Assembly: GCA_013399855.1 (NCBI GenBank)
Contig: VXAY01002606.1
Location: 236,217-300,216, forward strand
Direction of reading: 5' to 3'
Length of the DNA stretch: 64,000 nt
Origin: Oxyruncus cristatus
Taxonomy: Eukaryota; Chordata; Aves; Passeriformes; Cotingidae
Below the pieces are notes generated by a model that was given only the letters and a program-made list of their open reading frames with translations, was not told where the DNA came from and made no database searches. Below are positions 38,544 to 49,718 of this stretch, piece after piece. The translations under genes were made by a program, and so were the position numbers. Positions within the stretch are counted from its first letter, which is position 1; the number at the start of each line of letters is the position of its first letter.

Positions 38544-40030
38544 TATTGGAGGAGAGAGGGATTAACAGAGGATTCCTCAGGGTTGCAGTACTGTGTGCAG
38601 TTTCTAAACTCCAGGCATTAACATATTTTTGAGCAATGCAGACATAGATTGGCTGTGGTGATGGTGGAGTTTTTGGCAGTCCTTGAAAACAGAGCAGACA
38701 GGTTTCTGTCACGAACACCTATGCCTGTTTTCCATACTGAGAACTGGAAAGGAAAGGCAACTGTAAAGTCCACATTCATGGGTCACAAATGTGTCTGGGA
38801 GAAGGAACATTGCTACTGAAAAGAAAAAAAAAAAAAAAAAAAGGAAAGAAAACTGACCTGTGATATTTAATATATTGCCCAAATGAAAGCCAAATATTGT
38901 GTGCTGCTCTAACTGGCCTTTGCCATTCTGTGGCCAACCTGTTGCTGGACCTGTGCAGGCTACTATTGCAGATTTTACTCAGGTATTATTGAATCCTGTA
39001 CTCCCTGAGTCAGGTGTCCTCACGCCCATGCTAGGAAAGAAAAGAACAAGGTCTCCCCTACATATGGTCATGCTCAGAGCAATGGACACTGTAGTTACTT
39101 CATCAAAGTGGGGGTGGCAACAATTTGTGCTCCTCTATTACTGTCTTCTGGCACAGAGTGCAAGAAATTATCTCCTCCTTACATTAAAAAAGCATGTCCA
39201 TTGTTATGAAATATTTCTTTGTGACTCAGATCATAAAGTTCTTCTGTATTTCTTTCCAGCTCAGTGTTTTTCTTGGGAGTGAGTTCATTATTTTATTACT
39301 GGGGAGATACATGCTGTCTCCTGTGAAGCTGCAGGACATAGATCCAAAATGGATCAAAGACAAAGGTTTTGATCACTTGAAAATAGAACGTTCTTTCAAA
39401 GCAGATTACAAGTAATTATGACGTGGCACATGCATTGGAATTTTGCTGGCACGGGTCTCCATAAAAGCTCCATTAAAAAGCAAAACTGGAATTCAACCTC
39501 TACACTTTTTAATATAATGGTTCTCAGCTTCTGCTGGACCTGTTTTATTATATTCTATAAAAGGATTTTTCAAGCATGGCACAAATCGAAGGCCAACTCT
39601 ATCCCTTGAAAACAAAGTCACAGGTCAAGATGAATTCAGTTTACTGGGAAGTAGACCAAGGTTGGAAGTTACAGCTTTAGTTCATTATGTCACTCAAGTT
39701 AAAGGCAGACATCCATTATGAAATTAATAGAATTTGTGGTCATTGTGCATTAGACACTTAGTCTGCAGTTTTGACAATTCTTCAGGTAAGCTGCTGCTAG
39801 AGCTGGATTTACCAAATCACACACCTTATGGCATTCTGTCTTGAAGTAAATTCTAAAGCTTGCCTCCCTCAGAGAAAGCTCTAGTGGCACAATTGTAGTA
39901 GTGTTAATGCATTTTTGGTGTATGATTGTACCTTACATCAGTGCATCCAATTCAGTCTTCCTATGTACTTCTCTAGCATGATTAATAGTTTCTATAGCTT
40001 AGTGCCTTAGAACTCAAAACACTTTACTTT

Positions 40031-40175
40031 NNNNNNNNNNNNNNNNNNNNNNNNNNNNNNNNNNNNNNNNNNNNNNNNNNNNNNNNNNNNNNNNNNNNNN
40101 NNNNNNNNNNNNNNNNNNNNNNNNNNNNNNNNNNNNNNNNNNNNNNNNNNNNNNNNNNNNNNNNNNNNNNNNNNN
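40031..40175. other. Assembly gap (145 N)
   Basis: A run of N between ordinary AT-rich flanks. The true length and content are unknown. Confidence 0.98.
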
Positions 40176-41552
40176 CCTTGTCTCTGAAGCCGAATTTTTT
40201 TCCCACCTGCCAGAATATACTCATGAGGACTTCAAAGCAGTGCTCTTATTAGGATTATTAACTTCCATTTCAGGAACTTAGCAACAACATTCCTTCTACC
40301 CCCTCATTATGCTCTTTGTCCAATTACTTCCATGTCATTATTTTTTCCAAGTTTTATAGGGTTCAGTCTCTATTAGAAGCTTCATGGAAAGGAAAATCTC
40401 AAATGTATGAACTGTGCCACATGTTATAAGCCAGAAATATTGTTTTAATAGTCCCTTTTTTTTAAAGTTAAAGTATGCTAAAACTTGGATTACTGCTTGT
40501 ACCCAAGAGAAATTACACTAGTGCTTGTACCCAAGAAGCAGACTTCTCTGCAAGTTAATGTGCTATCATCTTCCCTTTGCTACACTCCCCTGTTCAAATT
40601 TGCCAACACTATTTTCCCCTATATAAGGTTATGATATGCTGTGCTCTGTCTTAATTCTTTTCTGCTTCCCACAATTTAATCATGTGTTGTCTTCCTACAT
40701 TACAGTCTTCTTGTACAATCTCCCTGAAAGGAAGACTGTACATTTTTTACATTGCAAAGCATTTTTCATGTTGAAGGTGACTTAGAAATAATAAATAATA
40801 CTTAGGACTGTATGCAAACTGATATAAATGAGGAAAAATAGTCATAAATATTCCAGATAAATAAGTATACTTAGATTTACCACATACCCAGAAATGAGAG
40901 GAAAAAAGATGTTATATGGTACAAAAACATTTCAGGCATTTCTGTATATATTGTTTGTTACTGTCACATGCACTTATCAAAGTCTATTGAAAAAATCGTA
41001 TAAGCTTTGCAGGGCTTTGAACAAATCCCTTTGTTTTATTAATGTTAATTTTTTGGGGGGAGTTTATAAAGCAATTGGTTAAATAGGAGTTAATTCATAA
41101 AGATTACCTATTTCTTTTTTAAGTTTGCATACAAGTAAAAGAACTCAAGGAGATCAGTTCCCTCTCAGGTCCACAGAATGCAGGTGGCAGATGGGCCAGT
41201 CTTTCCCGTGTTTGGGCATAAAATTTTTGTACAACATTTTCTCTATATCTTATATGGGTTTTTTCCCTTCCTCTGTTGTAATTACTCTTATTGCTGACTG
41301 GTGTCTGTTCTGTCTATTTTCTATGATCCCCAGAGAAATCCATCTTGAGTTCCTTGCAGGCTTGACCTACTGTTTACGATAAACCATGCACTTGAGTTCT
41401 TGCACATTTGGCAAAACCACACATCTGCCCTCTTATTTCCTTATGAACTTTCTATACTTTAGTCAACACAACTCATAAGTAACTTTTCACAAAGGAAACA
41501 GACTTTACTTCTGCAGTTTCTCCTATAAACAAGATCACTGAGCTGAGAAACA

Positions 41553-41812
41553 ACATGGGGGGAGGGGGGGGAAGCCAAAACAAACAAACAAAAAACCCAA
41601 ACAAACAAAAACTACTTCATGGGAATATTTAATATTGTAGTGAATGATCAGGGCAGTAAGTGAAAAAGTAGCTGACCATGTTTATTTTCCACAGTAGTAA
41701 AGTTCATCTCTAAAAAATAATATAATAAGTAGGTATCCATTACATTAAAAAAAACAAAACCAAAACCAAACAAAACAACAAAATAAACCAACCACCACCA
41801 ACAGCAACAAAA
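41553..41812. repeat. A/C-rich low-complexity region
   Basis: Two CAAA/CCAAA-rich blocks (41575-41612 and 41748-41812) around ordinary sequence, the first preceded by a G-rich run (41558-41571). Confidence 0.75.
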
Positions 41813-43579
41813 AGCAGCCTATTAGTAAATAATTAAAAATAGGTGCTAAAATTTCAGTCTGGAGGAGTTATGGCCATGATTAACAATTAGTGCATATTCA
41901 GCTCCCCAACTCCTAACCAGGCAGAAAGCATTTATCTACTATGATAATAATAAGTATTATCATGCTATTACATATCATATTAGTACAAAGCTTCGGAACT
42001 GCCTTGGTCTGAGCCTTTAAAGCGTTCTGTTGGTATAATTCCACGTATTTTCAGTAAGCAATTTGAAGCAATATAATGAAGAAAAATTATATAGTGGAAT
42101 ATTTTAAGGTTCTGACATTTGGTTTCATTTCACAGTGGGATAAGAAAAAACAAGATCATTTAAATAAATATCATTTCGAAATGAATGCACAATAGAAATG
42201 TTTCACCAATAATAATTTTGTAGGCATATTTCAGTAACTGCTTATAAATCTTAAATACTAAGTAGAGCAAACACTGACTGTCCAAAAGATAAACCACAGC
42301 TAAAATATTATATCATAAAAAAGTAAGCTTGTTTTTCATTATGGGACATATTTTGGTGTTCCCACTACTAAAAATAGGATATAATATTCTAATCATTTAC
42401 CTTGAGTTGGCAGTACATTGTTCTGGAAAGTTTGTAAAGATATCTGCCAGACATTTCTCAATTATTGAGACTCTCAGAATAGTATTTTGAATGTTCTTCA
42501 AAAAGTTTTGAATATTCTTAATGTTTCTGGAATCTAAAATCCTGCCTTTTGGGAGCTAACTTTGTAAGTCTTGATAAAACACAAATCCAATCACCTCTAA
42601 AATAGTTCACAGGCCTTTGTCTTCAAACTTGCCATATATGCCTTGTAAGCAAATTAAAGATTCACTGAATACATTAGATAAACAGACAGATAAACAAGCA
42701 CCACTACAATTTCTGTGAATTTCTGACTGAATTTCCAAGATAAATCCCACTGAGTCAGCAGGATCATTCCATCAGATGGAATCATCTTATATTTTGAGTG
42801 ACTTTGCTGGTTAGAGCTACCTCAGTCTCTAGAAAAACATTGGGAAATACTGTTATAGATTTTTAAGGAAAAGCAAGATTAAGTAATTTAATGAAAATCC
42901 ATTTGGTCTCACTTGGTTAAAAATGGTACAAATGGTGCAGAATATGATGAAATTTTTGGTGTAAAATTTTACTGTCCTCTAACATTTTTCAATCTTTATT
43001 AATCCAATCAAACTGGGTAAAAAAAAAGGCTGATTTTCAGAAAGGTATAAAAAGTATGCAGATGTTTTTATTAGTTAGTTTTGTAGTAATTTGGATTCTC
43101 ATAAGCAAGTTCATAGTCAGTATTCCTTGGCATAAATGCAGTACATGGCTTTTTTTTCAGCCAGTGCACTTGAACCTTCTGCAGTCCACCTCAGAGCATC
43201 AGCTGACTGGGTTTGTTAATAATCAGTTTTGTAGTTCACTGTTATTCATCATAGTGTAAGGTACTTTGTCAAACAAAAAAAAAGGAGAAAAAATTTAAAA
43301 AAGATACTTGTCTCCAGTTGATTGTCTCTCTAGTAGTGTATCTATACACTGATCCAGAGCATTATGCTCATCTCCCTTAAGAAGTGATTGTCAATTTGAG
43401 ATGCTTATGGTCTCAGCAGCAGAAGCTTTTAATGGGGGAAGGCATACAAAGGCCTGCAAGTTTCTCAGTGCAGAAACAAAATTTGATAATCTTTATCCAC
43501 TGCCCTCCTCTCCATCTTGGCTAGTAAAAGAAATCGATTTCAGTTTTCAAATCCTTTGAGAACAGTGTTGCTTTTTTCG

Positions 43580-43606
43580 TGTTTGTTTGTTTGTTTGTTT
43601 GTTTTT
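43580..43606. repeat. (GTTT)n microsatellite
   Basis: About six GTTT units in a row followed by T-rich sequence. Confidence 0.85.
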
Positions 43607-46149
43607 AATTAAGCACAAGGGATTGAACTTATTTACATACAACAGGACCAGGTGAGCTAACATCTGGCACTGTCCTTCTTAAATATAATACCTTGACACT
43701 ATTTTTTCAGTGTCAAAGCACAGGTGATGGACTGACAATGTATTCTCTTAGGAGTAACACTGTTTACACTTAAAGGTGTTACTTTGGGTTGATAGTACTT
43801 GTTCAAACCAGATGATCTGTTATGTTAAATGCACCATTGAATGCTAAGGTGCTGTACTTCTCTCAGCTCTGCTGATGAGGAGAAATCAATGAACACAAAG
43901 AAATTCAAATTATCTCTTGCCTCAGCCCCAATGAAAACATAACACAGAAAGGGGACACGCTGTAACCTTGAGGCCTATACCATCTGCTTCTAGGAAAAGC
44001 TCTGTGGAGAAAAGAAAAATAGGGTTGATATTACAAACATACCAGAGGACCTCTTCATCTTTGTGTATGGGCCAGTGACAGTAAAGCAGCTCTTTTACCC
44101 ACATTATACCAAAAAACAGTAGCTTTGCAAACATAGTTTCTCCTCTAAAATGTCTTTCTTATTCCTTTCAGTTCATTTATTGCAGAGTTTCACTATATAA
44201 AATGGTGAACAGATATAGTTACTTGTGTGTTTGCTTTTGAATCAGATGGTTCAGCCACCTACATCTTCCACCTGAGAGACAGAGAAGAAATTACTCATAT
44301 TCCTGTGCCCATGGAATAATTTAATTGCCCATGGAAGCAATTAAATGACTGTGAAGGAAATGCTAGAACAGAACCTTTTTCTTTGACACAGATGCACTAC
44401 AGAGCCATAGGCTCAAAAATGTCAGTTCAGAACAAGTTGAAAAGATCACATCCAGCTCCACTCCAAGAGCGACAAGCATGCCCTGTTTGACTAGACAATT
44501 ATAGGACCCCAGCTGGAGACCCCAACAGAGGTTGGACATGCATACACCTTTCCCTGCAGGTGCCTGAAATGCTGGGTGAAGGAGAGGGGTAGGCCGCGGG
44601 AGGAGACAGGGGAGACCTACACATCAAGAACAAATTAAAATGAACTCTAGCATGGACGATGTGATAGATGTAATACATGCTGATCTTTATCCATCACTCT
44701 AGGTAAACTGTAAATTGTTCAGAATATGATGATACTTGTATCCTGCAAATTTACAAACTAAAAGATTTGTGTCATTCAATCAGCGGAAATCTGGAAGAAA
44801 GGTAGAAGCTGGTAATAAACGAATTATCCAAAAACTGGGTCATATAGGAAAATCTTCAGACTTACAGATGCAGTATATTCAGTTACAGTGTGGGTGCTTT
44901 TCACACCCAGTCTGAAAAATCAAATAGGAAGTTTAAAAGATTTTTCAATTTATCACTGCATTATAAAAAAAACCAAAATCCAAAAGCCCAAGCACCCCAT
45001 AACCTTTAAAATATTACAAACTGCATCCAAAGATTTAGAAATATATATATATAATATATTTATGTGATCAGATAATCTCGTCAAGGTGAGCAAGAATGCC
45101 CATTAAAAGCTCTATATCAGAAAAAAAAAAAAAACTACTTTAAAATTATTCTACACAGTAAACACATTTTAGCACATTCACTGAAGTAAAGACATGTTTT
45201 AAAACTAGGTATTTTGCAATAAATTGCTTATATGAGCAAATCTTCACCTGTAGGCTAACTAAGAATTTTGAATTGTGGCTTTGATAAGGCAACATTCATC
45301 CTGTGCATCTTAGTCAGGCTAGATTCTGTGTTGAATTACAACCTGAGAAATCCGCATGGAACGTGACTTCATTATGCAGGCTATAAACCAACACAGAACT
45401 TGTTTTACTGTATTTAATTCAAGACATTGATGTAGCCCAAAGAGATGTTTCCATTTGCACAGATTTAACTTTGTTAGGGCAGGGCACCCAAAGATGAGAT
45501 CAACACTGAACTTTTTAGTTTGAAAATATTGAAAAGAAAAACAACATTTACATCACAATTAGAGATTGTATTCCTTCATGTATTAGAAGAAGAAAATCAA
45601 GGTTAATGAATATACCAAATTGATATTAAAAATCTTTTCATTCCTTAAAGAGAAGAAGAGCAACATTTTGCTAGAAAACTAAATTAAATACCTTTGAATT
45701 AGTATACCAATTATCTAATATCATTAAAAAGAGATCAGACAAGATATGACAACAGAATTACTGGTTTCAGTCCTTTTCTGGTTGCATTGTTCTAGTGCCT
45801 GTCATTAGTTTACATTGAAATTTCATGAGGTAGTTCTTCTATCATCTCTCTATATATATATTGCAATGGAAAAAAATAAACTTATTTAGGATTACTAAAT
45901 AAGTAAATTATGTAACACCAGACAGCTCAAACCAAATGTGACTTTTTACAAAAGTAACCCTTGTAACTATAGTCTCAGATTTTTTTTATTCTTAGGATAT
46001 AGAAAACTTGATTTTATGATTTTATTCTATTTATAATTTCAAAATTACATTAAACCAAGATTTTCAATATGCCACAGTCTGTTTATATGGTGTTTCAACA
46101 TAGAGAGGTAATAAAAAAAATTATATTATTGCTGTTTGTGAATAGAGAA

Positions 46150-46720
46150 AGACTCATGAGGGCTGTGATTGTATGTCTTGGCCACAGTGATCACAAAGTA
46201 GTTGTGTTTAAACTTTTCAATGTAATGAGAAAAAGAGGTCAACAGAGTTGTTACCCTGGATTTCAAGAGGACAAGGTTCAAGCTAGTCAGGGAGCTACTT
46301 AGCAATGTCCTGATGAAATCTGCCTCTGAGGGCTTTTAAAAGCGCAGGACCAGGCAATTCCACTGTGTCCAACATCAGGCTGAACAGGGAACTTGTCTTG
46401 GAACTCAAGTGGAAAAGGAAATCATATGTGTGGAATTAAGGTCAGGCTTTGCAGGAAATTTACAGAGCTATGGTTCATATACACCCAGAGAAGAAATGAA
46501 AGGCCAAAGCTCAATTAAGAGTTGAGACTGGCCAGTGTTGTGTCACACAAGAAGGCCTTTTTAAAGTACTTTAATAGTAAAGGAAGTCTAAGGAAAAGAT
46601 TGGGAGATTACTTGCTGAAGATGATCACCTGGGAAATCAGGATGAAGAAAAAGTGGAGCTATTCAATGACTCTTTTTTCCCCCCTCAGATTTTAATAACC
46701 CTGATAGACCTCGGGTTGCC
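46150..46720 (+). pseudogene. CR1 LINE ORF2 fragment (endonuclease end and linker)
   Basis: Plus-strand decayed ORF2. The translation reads CLGHSDHKVVVFKLFN at 46170-46220, the last endonuclease motif (Ser-Asp-His kept), then RKRGQQSC and a stop at 46300. Past the stop, weaker similarity to the ORF2 linker continues: 'cacaagaaggcctttttaaagtactt' matches the 'NKKGFFKY' block and GGAAATCAGGATGAAGAAAA a later one. The copy is strongly diverged and has no 3' UTR. Confidence 0.75.
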
Positions 46721-46759
46721 TGGTCCTCTGAGTTGGAGAGACAGCCTGTCTCAGCATTA

Positions 46760-47210
46760 TCATCACTATGGGATTAGAAGAATCTCTGCTCTGGCTCATG
46801 GAGCACCTCCTCAACTCCTCCTTCACTGACCTTGGTGTCTGCAGGACTCTTCCTTTCATGCACCCTCACTCCTCTGCCCTAGCTGCTTTTGTGCAGCTGT
46901 TTTCAACCTTTCTTAAATATGTTATCTCAGAGGCATGCCAGCATCATCAATTGGCTTAGTTTGGCCAGCAGCGTGTCTGTCTTGGAGTTGGCTGGTGTTG
47001 GGTCTGTCAGACATGGAAGTAGTTTCTGGTACTCTCTCACAGAAGCCACCCCTGCAGCACCTTTGCTACCAAAACCTTGCCTCTCAAACCCAATACATTA
47101 ATGTAAGTGCTGCCAGAGAGCAGGTATCATTCCTACTCTCCCAGCCTCCACTTCCAAGCACCAGGGCCAGGTTGCCCAAACTCTTTGAGCAGCGGTCCTG
47201 GTGACCATTA
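46760..47210 (-). mobile_element. Unclassified dispersed repeat, possibly LTR-derived
   Basis: A GC-richer block unlike its surroundings. It has the phrases 'ctcatggagcacctcctcaac', 'ccttggtgtctgcaggactcttcc', 'cttggagttggctggtgttgg' and 'accaaaaccttgcctctcaaaccc', which I associate with a repeat common in songbird genomes. I cannot name the family or be sure of strand and edges. It directly follows the CR1 ORF2 fragment. Confidence 0.35.
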
Positions 47211-48849
47211 GGAAAAAAAATATTTAGGTACCATAAAACCATCAGTATTTATTAGCCTAAGTGCTAATGATAGATATAACTCTGTTTATTACATAGATAG
47301 TAGACATTACAGACAGTTTCACTAGGTCTCTTCCCAGTAATACTCATATGAGTTGGTACTTTACAGCAATTTGGAGCCACAGCTCAGCTGATTACATATG
47401 GCTTTCTCGGTGAAGAGATGCAATTACAACACCAAGTTGACCTTCTCTGTTTAGGAATCCTGTGACAGGTTTTTAAAAACACAGTTTCAGAGGGGTGAAA
47501 GAATTAAAGAACTCAGACAAAGCAATTGTGTGATCATGATGAATGCCCTGGTGGAATGACTTTGAAAGTGTAAACTCTTGAACTGAGCCTAGAAATTCTT
47601 TGGTTTATATAAACATTTCACATCTTGCACAGAGCAAACCTGTGCCCCTACTATGCTAAGATTAACTTACAATGCTTGAAAGTATGCAGAAATTGTTTAA
47701 CATATAACCTTATAGCATGGGTTTTACTCCTTTCTTAGCAGAACTTTCATATTTTATCTGAAGAAAAAGTAATATCCTGTTGTAACAACATTAAAGGCTT
47801 GTTAGAAACTTTCATATAATAAAGCAAATATAATACTGGCAAAGGCTTATGTTAAAATAGAGCATTTAATTGGCTCAGTCTCTCGATAGCAGCAGCAAAG
47901 CTACTGCTATGTTCTGGACCGTTAGTTATACGCAGTGTTATGTCAATCACTGCCCTCCAGCTTGGTGCTCTTTCACTGAAGCAAATAAAGTACATGCTAA
48001 AAGAGGAAGAAGGGATAGGAGACAGGAGTGGGAGGGACAGAATTTAATGGTTTTCTGTTTCACACCTGAGTCTGAAAGGCAGGTGATCTAGGCCAGGAAT
48101 TTCAACAGAAGTAGATTCCAAATTCAGGCATCTTAAATCCATTTAAGCCCTTTCCCCTAGGATTTCCTGTTGATTGGCTCTAGGCTGCAGGAAGTGCCCT
48201 GCCAAGAGAAAAAAGTAGACACAGAGAATTGTGTGGAATTTAGGATTTGTGAATTGGAGCCAATACCCATACAGAGCAACAGAAACACAGTTATGTTGCC
48301 ATGTTGTCATTTTAAACACACTTCAAAGACCCCACACAGTCATAGTAAACCAATTTTAAGCACATTGGCTAGTTGGCTTTCTCTACTTTTTTTCTAACAG
48401 AACTTTTGGTTTGCTGCAATGAAAACTACACCACATACAATTATTCTGAAAATTCACACCTTTTGAAAAACAGTACAATAACAACAACAACAACAACAAA
48501 ATATATAACATACAGCTTGGTTTGCTTTGTAGTAACCTCAAAGAAAAAGTTGTTCCTGACAGATAAATGATGCTTGTCTGTTTAAATCTTTCACTGATTT
48601 TTGTCCTAGGGAGATATGTGTTACACCAAGGAAGCTAAATGGTTCTCTCCACACAAAAATGTTGTCTGTGGAGCCTTGACTTTCGTAAATTAAGAGAAGC
48701 CACACTTCCTGGAAAATGCAAAATATGTAGGACATGAAGGAAAGAATTGAGCATATTTATAGCAATGTACTCCTACTTTCAACAGCAATTAAAAACTATA
48801 AAAATGGCCAGATATATTTTGCTCTTTTACAAAAGCAAATTTGCACACT
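47211..48849. other. Intergenic DNA, no gene recognised
   Basis: AT-rich non-coding sequence with an (AAC)n microsatellite at 48478-48500. Confidence 0.5.
48478..48500. repeat. (AAC)n microsatellite
   Basis: About seven uninterrupted AAC units. Confidence 0.85.
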
Positions 48850-49718
48850 ATACAAAACTGGGAGGAGCTGTTGACTCCCTCGAAGGCAGGGAGGCCCTGC
48901 AGAGAGTCCTTGACAAATTAGAGAACTGAGAAATCACCAACCAGATGAAGTTAAACAAGGAAAAGTGCTGGATTCTGCACCTGGGATGGGGCAACCCTGG
49001 ATGTTTGTAGGGACTGGGGAATGAGATGCTGGAAAGCAGTGCCATGGAAAGGGATCTGGAGGTCCTGGTAGATGGCAAGTTGAATGTGAGTCAACAGTGC
49101 CCTGGCAGCAACGAGGGCCAACCGTGTCCTGGGGGGCATCAGGCAAAGCATCACCGGCTGATCAAGGGAGGGGATTGTCCCACGCTGCTCTACAGTGGGG
49201 CAGCCTCAGCTGGAATATTGTATGCAGTTTTAGGCAAATACTAAAAAAAAACATTAAGCTATTAGAGAGTATCTGAAGGAGGACAACAAACATGGTGAAC
49301 GGCCTTGAGGGGAAGCCGTATGAGGAGTGGCTGAGGTCACTTAGTGTATTCAGCCTGGAGAAGAGACTGAGGGGAGACCTCATTGCAATTACAACTTCCT
49401 CGTGAGGGGAAAAAAACGGGAAGACACTGATTTCTTCTCTGTGGTGACCAGTGACAGGACCCAAGGGAATGGTATAAAATTGCGTCAGGGGACATTTATG
49501 TTGGATATTAGAAAAAGACTCTTCACCCAGAGGATGTTTGGGCACTGGAACAGGCTCCCCGGAGAAGTGGCCACAGCACCGAGCCCAGCAGATTTCAAGA
49601 GGCATTTAGACGATACACTACTCTCTTGGGGTTGAGCCTTCTGGCGAAGGCTAAGAGTTGGACTTTATTATCCTTGTGGGTGCCTTCCAACTCAGCATAT
49701 TCTATGATTCTGTGATCC
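48850..49718 (+). mobile_element. CR1 LINE: end of ORF2 reverse transcriptase plus 3' UTR
   Basis: The longest recognisable CR1 3' end in the window. In sense it encodes KLGGAVDSLEGREALQRVLD, then (after a stop) ILHLGWGNPGC, NEMLESSAMERDLEVLVDGK and SQQCPGSNEGQPCPGGHQAK, the C-terminal part of ORF2. It continues through the 3' UTR: 'ggagaagagactgaggggagacctc', TTGGATATTAGAAAAAGACT, GGGCACTGGAACAGGCTCCC, and a tail ATTCTATGATTCTGTGATCC at 49700-49719. Several in-frame stops and an inserted A-run (49243-49251) make it non-functional. It is moderately diverged and younger-looking than the copies at 13 kb or 24 kb. Confidence 0.93.

Larger units (their letters stand above)
34446..46149. other. 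Long intergenic stretch, no gene recognised
   Basis: About 11.7 kb of AT-rich non-coding DNA. It includes an A-rich run at 35712-35760, three A-run repeats at 38483-38543, A(20) near 38822-38842, an assembly gap at 40031-40175, A/C-rich low complexity at 41570-41812, (GTTT)n at 43580-43606 and an AT dinucleotide run at 45040-45060. The segment 38150-38420 faintly resembles decayed LINE ORF2 but is too degraded to call. A GC-richer patch at 44440-44620 is unassigned. Confidence 0.5.

Noticed and set aside
38150..38620. Possible decayed LINE ORF2 (reverse transcriptase-like phrasing)
   Set aside because: Similarity is limited to a few short phrases such as CATTGATAACTTAGATGATG. Too weak to annotate without a profile search.
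49162..49605. Minus-strand frame of 147 codons
   Set aside because: It lies antisense to the CR1 element at 48850-49718, so it is an incidental frame.
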